DNA from: Sipunculus nudus
Taxonomy: Eukaryota > Annelida > Sipuncula > Golfingiida > Sipunculidae
Assembly (NCBI GenBank): GCA_026874595.1
Contig: CM049306.1
Location: 58,100,019 to 58,164,018 of the forward strand
DNA: 64,000 nucleotides
Direction of reading: 5' to 3'
Part shown: in pieces, positions 12,501 to 21,905 of the stretch
How the letters are laid out: each line of letters opens with the position of its first letter
How positions within the stretch are numbered: the stretch's first letter is position 1
Position numbers and translations under genes: made by a program
Notes under the pieces: model-generated
What the model saw: the letters and a program-made list of their open reading frames with translations, nothing else
What the model was told of the DNA's origin: nothing
Databases searched by the model: none

Positions 12501-13396
12501 TGGTTACAAGTAGTAGTTGAGAACAGTTAGAAAGATAAGTTTATATTACAACCTAAAAATATTTCATTTAAAATGTGATGCCAGAAGCTGTCTATAATGA
12601 TTAAAAATACACTATTTGATTACAAGTGTTGTTCATCATTTTATACATCAGCTCAGCCATGTCACACCATCAAACACCCTCTGCCGATAAATTCCCACCT
12701 TGACATTGACCTTGGAGTACTTTTCTCTTGTATTTCTGTGCCCTTTCCATACCCTGAATCATTTATATTTACTTTAAAGACTGTCAGACTGTTCCATAAT
12801 TTAGCTTTCTGCATGAAGTTCTTAACTAAATCAAAACACAGGCTGACTTTTCCTGACTTTCACAAATATTCTAAAAATTCCATGAGTTTTGATGAAATTC
12901 CCTGATATTTCATATATTCTGAAAATAATTTTCCCTGATTTTTTCCTGACCCTGTGATATTTTGAACCATTTTGGAAGCATGCTGGAAATGATTATCACC
13001 TCTAGTTGGACCCTTGGTCATGATTTTTCCTGGGTAAGATACACATGTGAGAAGTGGTTTGGCGAATACAAGCCCTGCACTAAATGACATCACAGTTCAG
13101 TCTGCTTAATGGCTGCTATAGACTAAAGTGTACGCGTACAGTTGAAAAAAAAATGATTTGTGAAGTGGAAAATATAGTAAATATATAATATAAGAAATGT
13201 AGATGTACATAAAAATCTTCATTTATAGCCTGCTGACAAGACTCAATAAACTTACCTCTACAAAGTAGACATTTGGAAAAGTGACGTCAATAATTGAGCA
13301 GCCTGTGCTGAAATCTGAGCGTTGATCACCTATCTTGATCCCGACGGCAGGTTTGATTGTACAGTTAATTGGCTGTGGTCCTGCTTCAGCTGCCAT
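1..13396 (-). CDS. NICN1: Nicolin-1 gene (five exons seen, 3' end outside window)
   Basis: This is the best-supported gene of the window. Nicolin-1 is known as a subunit of the tubulin polyglutamylase complex that works with TTLL1 to add glutamate chains to tubulin tails on axonal and ciliary microtubules; it is non-catalytic. Five exons joined on the minus strand give about 155 residues. They align nearly gap-free with my recollection of vertebrate nicolin-1: DVTFP near residue 37, an F-K-N-aromatic-Y stretch at the start of exon 2, a KW-TCL segment in exon 3, and ILRQPSP in exon 4. All introns are GT-AG (introns 1 to 4 about 968, 5433, 5539 and 990 bp) with phases 0, 1, 0, 0. The vertebrate protein is about 213 aa, so some 55-60 residues lie beyond position 1. 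No signal peptide or membrane segment is visible. Family identity rests on recognition, not on a search. Confidence 0.93.
1022..1135 (-). CDS. NICN1: NICN1 coding exon 4
   Basis: This exon has 114 bp, exactly 38 codons, phase 0 at both ends. It carries the most conserved block of nicolin-1, GMRFILRQPSPVW, followed by an EDIRLYKH segment equivalent to the vertebrate EELQIY block. The acceptor is strong (gttctttgcag) and the donor is GAG|GTGGGT. The spacing from the end of exon 3 to ILRQPSP is identical to the vertebrate protein. The intron just upstream holds three partial copies of this exon. Confidence 0.95.
1170..1418 (-). pseudogene. Three partial tandem copies of NICN1 exon 4 in intron 3
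   Basis: Reading on the minus strand, the 5' half of exon 4 with its acceptor and preceding pyrimidine tract recurs at about 1352-1418, 1275-1321 and 1170-1235. All three keep a usable AG acceptor and an open phase-0 frame starting LR or LS. The copy nearest exon 4 still reads RFILRQPSPV, the middle copy has lost about six codons in frame, and the farthest is most diverged (RSILRQLSQV). All three end at the same place after the PSPV codons, where the sequence becomes GTTTGTGT. They therefore lack the second half of the exon and its donor. They look like decaying tandem duplicates rather than functional alternative exons. Confidence 0.75.
1976..3123. mobile_element. Nested ~1.15-kb repeat with short inverted ends
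   Basis: It begins CATGGGTCATGAAGCTCAGCTGAC and ends GTCAGCTGAGCT, so AGCTCAGCTGAC and its reverse complement form a 12-bp terminal inverted repeat. It lies inside the longer repeat that uses similar ends. A clear target duplication was not found. Inside is a threefold tandem array (see 2111-3060) followed by a GACGGATAGACAGACAGACG tail. It is a non-autonomous element; no transposase is visible. Confidence 0.55.
2111..3060. repeat. Three ~300-bp tandem units with GGTGGCGCC motif
   Basis: Each unit runs through 'tctcaaaaatagagaaaa', an acaggtggcgcca-type motif (2155, 2495 and 2785), 'gatgtagttaatgaaatatt', 'tactttggggcc', 'gacctaatttctggtttcca' and 'gatttgtgccaggttaac'. Units start near 2111, 2450 and 2745. 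They are diverged, so the array is old. Confidence 0.7.
5420..5700 (-). repeat. tRNA-derived SINE, family A, copy 1
   Basis: On the minus strand the head has an A box (TAGCTCAGGGGTAGAGC, 5674-5690) and a B box (GAGTTTGAATCTCAG, 5634-5648) at tRNA-like spacing. These are followed by a conserved GGCCCCCACCCAGGGT core. The same head and core occur at 17866 and 49265. It is not a functional tRNA because the acceptor stem does not pair. It lies in intron 3 of the nicolin gene. Confidence 0.8.
6675..6775 (-). CDS. NICN1: NICN1 coding exon 3
   Basis: This exon has 101 bp, enters in phase 1 (completing a Val or Gly codon split across the intron) and leaves in phase 0. It encodes a segment with KWQTCLKRKQLMPDAH, corresponding to the KW-TCL-(R/K)-LMPDPH region of vertebrate nicolin-1, followed by an acidic stretch and TKKQ. 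The borders are ttgcag|TT and CAG|GTCAGA. The donor is weaker than the others in the gene. Confidence 0.93.
7265..7495. repeat. Degenerate ~60-bp minisatellite, 3-4 units
   Basis: The string 'ggatttgtatg..' followed by 'actttctctgaactcttctt' and 'ggggacagtcat' recurs about every 55-70 bp across this stretch in nicolin intron 2. Units differ by substitutions and one is shortened. Confidence 0.7.
9376..9421. repeat. (ATT)n microsatellite
   Basis: Imperfect ATT trinucleotide tract with one interruption (ataattactaat), in nicolin intron 2. Confidence 0.85.
10831..11241. mobile_element. MITE-like inverted repeat, ~0.41 kb
   Basis: The left arm 10831-10875 (CATACTATCAAGCCTCTGGC...) pairs with the right arm 11199-11241, whose reverse complement starts CATATTATCAAGCCTCTGGC. 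The arms are about 43-45 bp with scattered mismatches and enclose about 320 bp of AT-rich non-coding sequence. The similarity continues weakly outward (tagtca on both sides). No clear target duplication was identified. It sits in nicolin intron 2. Confidence 0.65.
12209..12287 (-). CDS. NICN1: NICN1 coding exon 2
   Basis: This exon has 79 bp and enters in phase 0 from exon 1. It begins VGEIHFKNFY, equivalent to the IIFKNYY stretch of vertebrate nicolin-1, and keeps exact spacing to the DVTFP motif of exon 1. The donor is CAGATG|GTGAGT and leaves phase 1. The acceptor used here is ctttgaag|GTTGG. A competing AG (caatcag) lies 14 bases upstream; its use would add 14 nt and bring a TGA into frame at once, which argues for the downstream site. 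Confidence 0.92.
12835..12960. repeat. TTCCCTGA-rich dispersed repeat fragment
   Basis: The stretch repeats tttcctgactttc, aattccctgata, ttttccctgatt and ttttcctgaccc. This resembles a widespread 'ttccctgatttt' repeat of invertebrate genomes, recognised from memory only. It accounts for the open frames on both strands here, inside nicolin intron 1. Confidence 0.35.
13256..13396 (-). CDS. NICN1: NICN1 coding exon 1 (start codon, residues 1-47)
   Basis: This exon starts at the ATG whose first base is 13396 (context gaggATGG) and gives 47 codons ending in a phase-0 donor, GAG|GTAAGT. An in-frame TGA lies seven codons upstream, so this is the first usable ATG of the frame. The peptide begins MAAEAGPQ and reaches IIDVTFPNV, which matches the conserved N-terminal strand of nicolin-1. 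A possible acceptor (ttcag) lies just upstream of the ATG, so the 5' UTR may itself be spliced. No TATA box or CpG-rich promoter is evident in the few hundred bases upstream. Confidence 0.9.
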
Positions 13397-13730
13397 CCTC
13401 CTGAATCACACGATAGTCAGATCTTAAATGTTACATCCACATACTATTGAACACATACCAGAATATATATAATTACAAATACATTAGTAAATGCCTAAAT
13501 AATATTTTACCTTCTGGTATGTCTGCACAATTATATCATTAACTATAATGAAACTTTAAATCTGCATCAATAAACGCACACCAGGATATATATTCTGTAA
13601 GTAACAATAAGAATATCTTATAATATAAATATACCTTTAAGCTTATATTAAAACCTTAAAGTAAGATATATGAATAATAATAGTTCAAAAAGGTAGAAAA
13701 ATGTAGGAGAGGAACATATGAATACCATGC

Positions 13731-13825
13731 CATCAAAAAGAAAGGTAACTCTAGATGACATGTAAATAGACTAATCTGAAAGAAAGGCAGCTACAGGACA
13801 TGCACCTAAGAAAACAAGGAACCAG
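13731..13825. repeat. Left remnant of the ~58-bp minisatellite
   Basis: The phrases 'gaaaggtaactctaga' and 'gactaatctgaaagaaaggcagct' match the units of the array at 14835-15392. The two parts are separated by the dimeric repeat at about 13880-14835. Confidence 0.6.
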
Positions 13826-13879
13826 AAACACAAATACTCCCCCACCCCATGCATAACTCCAGTGTGGGTATTTTCTGTG

Positions 13880-14835
13880 ACATGTATTCAACTAGCTCCA
13901 AAGAAAACTTGCATATGATTTGAAGGCTAAGTGTTCTAATTTACTGACCTATCAGAACAAAAGTGAAAAAGACCATTTTTTTGTGTGCAGAAAGTTGTTT
14001 AACAGAGATGGCCCTACCTGCAGGTGATAATCACATGTCAGTCATGTGTTGAATAAGTCTGTAAAATTTGGTGAAGAAAGCAGCAAGGGTCTTAGAGACA
14101 TGTGGTAAAAGAATGGGGGGTGGGGGGGGGGGGGTGGGTGGACAGCTAGACTTCCGCATGCCAAGACTCACAGACAGTAGGATGCAGATCATTTTAGTAG
14201 TCCTTCCTCTTATGACAGGGGACTTACAATTATCATGTTTCCCCTAATAATGGAGGCACCAACATCTGAACAGCAAAGTATGAAAATGTTGACCTCTGAC
14301 CTTGAACTTTGACCCTCTGACCCAAAAATCTAAAAATCACACATCAAACATGATCAACATGTATACACAATTTGGTGTTAAAAGCTGCAGTGGTTCCTTA
14401 GGTATATAACAGCTTTCACAACATACACAGAAACATGTAAAATCAAGAATTTTTGCCATCAGCAAACTTTGAAAGTCCCATGAAAACATTTTGAAAGAAA
14501 TCCAGTTCAACCTTACATTCATTTAAAATCCCTTGGCCTAAGGAATTGTTGTATATGTTTTGAAGGATCAGGTGTTCTTATTTATTCACTGATCAGTAAA
14601 AAAGCGAAAAAGACCCTTTAGGATCGTGAAAAGTAGGGTAACAGTAGGTGGCGCCACCTGCAGGTCATAATCACATGCCAGTCATCTCAATAATATGTAC
14701 AAAAATTTGGGGAAGAAAGCTGCAAGTGTTTTGGAGATATTTGGTAGAGAAGAAGGCAGAACGGATGGAAAGACAGATGGACAGATGGAAAGTTCCAGAC
14801 AATTTTAGTAGTCCCTCCTCCTACGGCGGGGAACT
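13880..14835. repeat. Dimeric ~640-bp-period repeat
   Basis: Two diverged units are recognisable. 'ttgaaggctaagtgttct', 'ctacctgcaggtgataatca' and 'attttagtagtccttcctc' near 13918, 14015 and 14192 recur as related strings near 14556, 14655 and 14804. The second unit carries GGTGGCGCCACCTGCAGG, the palindromic motif also seen in other repeats here. The first unit contains a G-tract at 14115-14134. Confidence 0.6.
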
Positions 14836-15392
14836 AATAAACAGTGTCTTATATGAAAGAAAGGCTACTCTGATAGAGGAACATTATAAAACAATGTCTG
14901 ATTTGAAAGAAAATACAGCTTTTGGAGAGAGGCATTATAAGATTAGTATCTTATCTGAAAGAAGGGCAGCTCTAGAAAAGGAACATCATAAACATTGTCT
15001 GATATGTAAATAAAGAAACTCCATGAGAGTAACACAGGGAAGTATTTGATATAAGAGTAAGGTAACTAGGGCAGGGAAATACGGTAAGAATGGCACGTGT
15101 CTGATCTGAAAGAAAGGCAACTCTAGGGCAGGGATATAAGAATAGTGTCTGATCTGAAAGAAAGGCAACTCTAGGAGACAGACATAAGAATGGTGTGTGA
15201 TATGTAAGAAAGTATTTAAATTAAACTCTAGGAGAAGGATATATAAGAGTGTGTGATCTGAAAGAAGGGCAACTCAAGAAAAGGAATTAAAGAAACAGTG
15301 TCTGATAAGAAAATGAAGAAATTTTAGGAGAGGGACATAAAATCTGAAGGAAATGCAAATTAATCTACAAGAGGAACGTAAGAATAGTATCA
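14835..15392. repeat. Degenerate ~58-bp minisatellite, about 9-10 units
   Basis: The consensus is roughly 'gtgtctgatctgaaagaaagg' then 'caactctaggagagggacataagaata'. Units vary in length and many have lost segments. The open frames on both strands here are repeat-derived. Confidence 0.8.
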
Positions 15393-17865
15393 GATCTTTC
15401 CTGCAAGAACTGCTCAATGTCTGCACAAGACATTCCCCTGACATGATTGCATATTAATATAGATTCTCTGATAAGATGAAAGAAAGAGTGTTTTGTTGTT
15501 ACAGAATGAGCACTAATATAATAATGTCAGTATGAGGACTGAAGGTGTGTTGAAGAACTGTTATACATGATTAAAGCCATTGATCTGGAACACAATACAC
15601 TGTGACCACTGGAAAACTAATTTACCAGAATTACCTGTTTAACATAAAAGATTGATGAAGCAACGAGCATTTAAAAAAATTAAATTGTAACTTAATATTT
15701 GGTGACAGTTTTTATGTGATTCTATGCTGAACAAGTTCACAAAAAATATGCAATATATTTAATGAAAGAGCATAAATATTGTTTATTCACCCTTTGATGT
15801 TATAATATTACTACCTGTGAGAAATACAAAGATTTAGTTTGATATTAATAGCAATATTTCAATTTAACATTACAAAAGAAAATGGTTTGTTAATCTGGTA
15901 TTTACTCAAGGTATTTAAGTGTTATGTTAGTCACAAAGGTACCCCTTTCACATTTCCAAGAGCAAAGTGAATCAGGTACAATTAATCAGTGATTTAAACA
16001 TTATACCATGCTTCAATAAAACTCATAATATACCTTGCAATTGGAAAACATAAAGACTAAAAAAATAAGTTTTGATTTACATGTTGTGTAGCACCCGGTG
16101 ATTCGCTGCTGTCTGATAACTAGACATATTTCTTCTGGATGAACTGTTCGGTTTATCTCATATAACAGGGTACAAATTATACTCCTGGTTTTGAATCAGT
16201 AGATCTGTATCACAGAATGTAAAACACTGCAGCATTGACTGCCCTGAGAATGAACACTGGCTGAACCTCAAGGGATATCTGATCAATTACAGGTATCCAC
16301 TGTTCTGGTGAAGTACTGACACACACACCTGTATATCATACAGTACTGGCCTGCCATGAAGACAGAGTAAAGGAAAAATTCCAACTGGCAAGATGCCATT
16401 AGTAATTAACTAGTCAAGCCACTCTGTAACCATGAGGAATCATGCATTTTTAATCTACATCCAGGCCAGGGAGTTATACACAGCACACATTTATCCATGG
16501 TTTATTCATGCTGATGTTTGATATATGGCAATAAGCTTGCCATCTGATCTTAGTAGCAAGGCCACAGTGAATGAAGGGTATGTAAGGCTGCCGTGCTCGT
16601 TCAACACCTGACCCATTTAAATGAATAGACAATTGGTCATGTAAAAACAATGAAATCGCCATGCCCTTTCTTAACTGAGAGAAGACAAATGTTAATAGGA
16701 TATCCAGGCTCCTATGTTTATTTCATGCTATGCTGTGCATGATCCTTTATTGATAGCTTGGATATAATGAGGCCCAAATGAATCCTTTACATAAACAGGG
16801 TCATTCAAGAAAATTATTTTTTTTTCAAAGGTAATCATATAAGTTTATACATATGACTTGTCACATTTCTTACTAGGAAAATAAACATACAATAGAAATA
16901 TTTAATGAAAAGCTATGTGTTTGCAACTCTAGCCTGTAACCCTTTGAAGCTGAATTTTAAAAAAAAGCAAGACCAATTAGCAAAAACAAACATAATAAAG
17001 TTGGATAACAAATATTTCAGTTGATTTGATTCAATTTTTAAATAATTGAAACTTTCATAGACTGGATTGAGTCCCAGATGGCATTATTCACTCAATGCCT
17101 GAGAGAATATTGTCTTCAAAGTGGATCAGAATAAAATTGTACCTGCCATGATCATTACATAATATGTCTGTTGGTTGTCATCTTAGCTGGTCTCTGGGAT
17201 CAACAAAACTACTAGTTTGGACATGAAAACAGGCTATCCTAAAGCTTTAGTGGATACGATGGTACACTTAAAATCTAATTCAGTTTTCTTCAAAAGTGTG
17301 CATGGTAAAAAGACAGGAACACATCCAGTTAAAATATAAAATAATGAAGGATGAAATATTAAACCTTCAAGACAATCCTGATGGTCTTCCATGAAAGAAA
17401 GACATGTTTATATATTTAAGCATGAAAATACCAAGGATCCATAAACTGCTGTACAGTATTATACAGATGTTTGTACAAAACTTAATACACCTTAATTACC
17501 TCACCAAAATAAGTAGTTATAATGATAAGTCCAAGAAAAAGCAAGACAACATGATTATAATGCTTCTCCTTTATCTATTAATGGTGGCTGTTCTCCTTGC
17601 TGTGTCACAATTTCAAATATTCAATTTCAAACAGCAATGACATGTTCATGACGATAACCCAGGACTGAACAGTCTTGTACTACATGGGACATGTGGCCTT
17701 ACAGGTATTAAAAAATCTTGCTCCATGGCAGTAGTAATAATATTAGCAAGAAGAAACAAGTTTGCTTGATTAATTTTCCTTGTAAATTTATAAATGAAAA
17801 CCTGCTATGACAGGGACCATCTCTGTGGTCACAAACGAATATATTCTGCAAAGATGCAAAATTTT
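15393..17865. other. Non-coding stretch, no gene seen
   Basis: This is AT-rich sequence without a convincing exon, RNA gene or transposon end. One 60-bp open segment at 16233-16292 is flanked by an AG and a GTATCC and is treated as a weak lead only. Confidence 0.5.
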
Positions 17866-18180
17866 ACAGGCCCTAGGTCTAGAGGTAAAGCACAGGGCTC
17901 CAAGCCAGGAGCTCGTGAGTTTGAATCTTAGCAAAGGCGGGGCAGTTTTCAGGGCGGGCCCCCACCCAGGGTGAGTGAGCAGGCTTTATGGGAGACTGTG
18001 TCCAACAAGAGTGTTTCACTCACAAACCAGTGCACCTTTGGGGGATCCTTGGCGTTATAACCCAGCAATGGGGATGACACACATTCAGGACCCCCAGGAG
18101 TGGTACAATAAGCCAGAATATCACGTGTAAGCCCCTGTCAAGTAGTCTAAAACTGGAATAAAATTCTGCAGAAGTACATA
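17866..18180 (+). repeat. tRNA-derived SINE, family A, copy 2
   Basis: The A box lies near 17875-17892 (TAGGTCTAGAGGTAAAGC) and the B box at 17917-17930 (GAGTTTGAATCTTA). Then come GCCCCCACCCAGGGTGAGTG and a 'cacctttgggggatcctt' block, in the order seen in copy 1 on the opposite strand. The 3' boundary is approximate. Confidence 0.8.
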
Positions 18181-18461
18181 GTGCTTATAGTTAAGCAAGC
18201 ATTAAAAAAATGTAGGCAGTAACCTCCACCAAAAAAATCTAAAACAAGCAAATTCAAGGAATTTATGTCATCCGCTTCCGCCTTCAAGTCTGGGATGATT
18301 TTAAGGTCTGGGATGACTTAGTGCAAAAAGTTTTAACCATGCTAAACACATAGCAGCACCTGGCAGTTACTGCAAAAAATTCAAGTAATTTATGTCACCT
18401 GCTAGCGACACCTGTAGGTGATTAGTGACAATAAATGTGCTGATTCATCATATCAATAACT

Positions 18462-19130
18462 AGATATTCCTTGGCACCGCAGGTGCCATAGTATCCCCAG
18501 ACAATTAATCCCCCCTTTTAGAATAGGCTCTCCATCTTCAGCAGCATATATATACTGACACTTGGCATTAAGCGACAATGGTTTCTACCATCTATTAACT
18601 TGAAAAAACATAATTTTTCACCAAATACGGGGGCCAATATGGTTAATCACTCTTGAGAAAAGATCATTAATTTATTTTACGGAAATGGGAAGGTAGGTGG
18701 CGCCAACTGTCTGGTTTACGAGATTATTTTCCAAGATGGATAGACATAACCAAATTTAAGATCAATACCTTGAACCACTCTGGAGATATTAGCAATTTTC
18801 ACCCAAAGCTCATGCACAGATGGATGCCATGGCAAAACAATTGCAGGTGAAGCCACCAGTCTTGAGTACAAGATGGAGGAGTCCAAGCTCTATGGATATG
18901 CAATCATAGGGCAAATCACTCCTCAGAAAAGGGCATTAATTTAATCTACAATTTAAATAGGCCTTGTCCTCTCACCCATATTTATGCACATGTCAAGTTT
19001 GGTAAAGATCCCTAAAATGTTTTTTTACTTATCGCGTCCAAACAAAATCTCTGCTGTGGCAGCGCGACCATGCTTAAAAAAAATAGCACCTAAACTTTGT
19101 CTGGGGATGCAATGAAAGATGCTATAGTAT
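18462..19130. mobile_element. Hairpin-ended interspersed repeat, copy 1
   Basis: The left end has the palindrome GGCACC-gca-GGTGCC followed by atagtatccccagaca. The right end has tttgtctggggatgc, so the 'atccccagaca' segment is inverted between the ends. The right part (18960-19080: 'gtcctctcaccc', 'tgtcaagtttggtaaagatc', 'aaatctctgctg') matches 21238-21360. No coding region is present. Confidence 0.6.
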
Positions 19131-19224
19131 TATTATCTTATCAAACAGACACACCAAAACCAATCCCATCCAAGGTATGCATGAGAGCAATCACTGACCG
19201 AAATTTGAATGAAATCAGATAATA

Positions 19225-19298
19225 GATCTATAATTAGATCTATCATATCATCGTAATTGTGGATCTATAATTAGATCTATCATATCATCGTAATTGTG
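19225..19298. repeat. Perfect 37-bp tandem duplication
   Basis: Two adjacent identical 37-bp units begin GATCTATAATTAGATC. They are identical as far as read, so the duplication is recent. Confidence 0.9.
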
Positions 19299-20242
19299 GT
19301 AGATGATGGAACATTTGTTCATCATGTATAAAACACAGTTCATCAGCTTCCACTTAACTGAGATAAGGCAATGTGACCAAGGATAAATAGAAATACCACA
19401 GAATAAACTGGTCTGAGACTGCACATTGGCATAGATAAGCACTGTAATGAAATAAAATGTATATTCTGTTCCAACATTCTTCAATTAGCTTTTTTTCCAA
19501 TTTTTTTTCAAATTAATTTAATTAAGAAACCAAAATCAGTGGTCATGTGAGGTAAAAAAATACCATTTAAGGCACAATAGTGAATTGAAATGTAAAGAAA
19601 ATTTAATTACCACCATGTTGTATTTGGGATTTTATACCATGCTGTCTTTCAAGGGAACCTATTAAAAAACAGTGATTGAAACCTCTGCTTTCAGAAATGA
19701 CATTCAACTGTTGTTACAGTGGCCACAAAAATCACATCCTCAGTATAATAGCAAGGCCTTCTATTATGTTGTCAGTCATTGTCCAGGCTATTGTCCAGAT
19801 TATTTGTTTTAATGACTTGCATTGTAGAAGTCACACAATTATATTTGACTGCTTTTTACATATTACTTTCATCTTTTAGCGGGAGCTTCTGGAAGGTAGC
19901 ATATTATTTTAATTTAAGTTACTTTAGTATATCAAGTTCTGTCTGTTAAAGTGACAATAAAGTTTTAGACTTTAAAGTAACTGGTATAAAATTTCAACAC
20001 AGGAAAAGACAGACTGAGGGTTACTGAACAGGCTATAGACAGCTTTCTATGGGTGAGTGCCTTCACCAAGACAAAAATTTGTAAGGAGTTTATAAATACC
20101 AAAGATATAAATCACAGGGGTGTAAAAATGCATCAAATAACTGATGAATTGAATTGCAACCCCTCCTTTAAATTGTTATCAAAGCATTTTGTGTGATGTC
20201 ACAGCTATTTATCTTGTATGTGCATGAGATACACTTTTAACT
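19299..20242. other. Non-coding stretch, no gene seen
   Basis: AT-rich unique-looking sequence. Short open frames only, without splice context. Confidence 0.45.
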
Positions 20243-21395
20243 AGACATTTCTTGGCACCGCTGGTGCCAAAGTATCGCCAGACAAATGAGGTTTTGTGAT
20301 ATTTTGTTGATATAATGTGATGTATTTGTATTTTAGCAATGAATGTGAGAAACATTTGTACAAAATATAGGAATATTTAAAGTGAAGGCAATTGTTATGT
20401 AAAAGGTTATGTATAAATAGAAGTATATATTTAATGATGTATTGAGTTGTATATGTATGTTTGGAGTAACTTGTTTGAGAAATAAACTGCATTCCAAAAT
20501 ATCCAACATTTGAAAAAAAAATTAAATTAAAAAAAAAATTAAATTAAATTAAATTTTAAAATTAAATTTAAAATTAAATATACCTCATTCCATAAACCAT
20601 ATCTATATACATGCATAACATGAAAGAAATCTGTCCATTACTGTTTGACTTATAATGCTCACAGTATATACTGTCAAGTGGCAATGATGGGGTATTCAAA
20701 GGCGCAAAAAACAAGAAAAGGACAACAGGTGGTGCCACCTATCTTCTGCAAAAGACAAAACTATCCAAGATCTTCCGTCAACTTGATTTTTGGACCAATC
20801 CATGCATCCCTTTTTAAGATATTCATGATTTTTTGTGATTTTCACCATATATGGTAATATTCAAGGTCAAAGCCACTCTCAAAGGAAAGGTCATGACCCC
20901 AATTTTAATATACATCATCCCATAGCCGATACCTATGTACATGCATAATATTAAAGAAATCTGTCAATCAGTTTTTGACTTGTGATGCTAAAAGTACTGT
21001 CAAGTGGCAATGATGGGGGTATTAAACGGCACAAAAACAAGAAAAGGATACTAGGTGGCACGACCAGTTTCCGGTACATGACATCACTATCCAAGATCTT
21101 TGTCCAACTTGATTTTTGGATAAATCCATGAAAGATTTCTTGAGATATTTAAGAATTTGTGTGATTTTCCCCAAAAATGGATCTATTCAAGGTCAAGGTC
21201 ACTCTCCTAGTTGAGGTCATGACCCCATTTTAAATAGGCTTCGTCCTCTCACCTATATCTATAAATGTGTCAAGTTTGAAAAAGATCCTTGAAATATTTT
21301 TTGAGTTATTGTGTCCAAAAGAAATCTCTGCGGCGGCGGCGGCGGCGCAACCGTGCCTAAACCATAGTATCTCCAGACTATGTCTGGCGATACAA
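20243..21395. mobile_element. Hairpin-ended interspersed repeat, copy 2
   Basis: The left end carries TTGGCACC-gct-GGTGCCAA, a perfect 8-bp stem, then agtatcgccagaca. The right end at 21367-21393 folds as GTATC-t-CCAGAC-tat-GTCTGG-c-GATAC. The interior has two ~329-bp tandem units (about 20643-20970 and 20972-21235) with 'caagtggcaatgatggg', a GGTGGYRCSACC motif, 'aacttgatttttgga' and 'ggtcatgacccc'. An (AAATT)n tract lies at 20511-20582 and a GGC-repeat at 21329-21348. It is homologous to 18462-19130 at its right side. Confidence 0.65.
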
Positions 21396-21802
21396 ATATT
21401 CACTGGCAGACCACTCCAAGCACATAGAAACATGAATGTCAGAAGGTGATGAACAGAGGAAGAGCTTCACATTTTGTATACTTTCTTAAATTAACTAACA
21501 TTGATTTTTGATACTTTTATTTTTTTTTAACTTTACTTCTTAATAAAGAATTGTATCAAGATTTGAACAGAGGGTAAATCAATTCTAAAGGCCTTCACAA
21601 GTCAGAGACCTGATAAATAATAATCAATTTAGTTGATCATCTTCAGTGTAAAGAACATTCACTTTCTTCACAGTCCTACTACAATGAAGAATTAATCCAC
21701 CAGGTCAAAAGAGTCAGACCAGATTTATACACCAAAAGCATTGATCACTTTAGGGTATGATCAACATTTTCTTTACAGTGCCTTAACATGCTATAGTACT
21801 TA

Positions 21803-21905
21803 CAGTCGGACCCCGTTAATCCGGCACCATCGGGGATTAGGAATTATGCCGGATTACGCAGTTTGCCGGATTACATTCCGTATTACATTCCGTTGTATTA
21901 CATTC
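21803..21905. mobile_element. Pogo-like transposon terminus (fragment)
   Basis: TACAGTCGGACCCCGTTAAT, followed by ccggcaccatcgggg and repeated 'ccggattac', resembles the CAGT..CCCCGTTAATCCG ends of pogo/Tigger-type DNA transposons. Only one end was found, so it is a fragment or solo end. Confidence 0.5.

Noticed and set aside
12597-12905. 102-codon plus-strand frame in NICN1 intron 1
   Set aside because: Its 3' part lies in the ttccctga-type repeat and the composition is not protein-like.
14648-15013. 121-codon plus-strand frame
   Set aside because: Runs through the dimeric repeat into the minisatellite; its repeated peptide is repeat-derived.
21267-21449. Protein with a poly-alanine run
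   Set aside because: The run comes from a GGC microsatellite inside an interspersed repeat, and the opposite strand is equally open.
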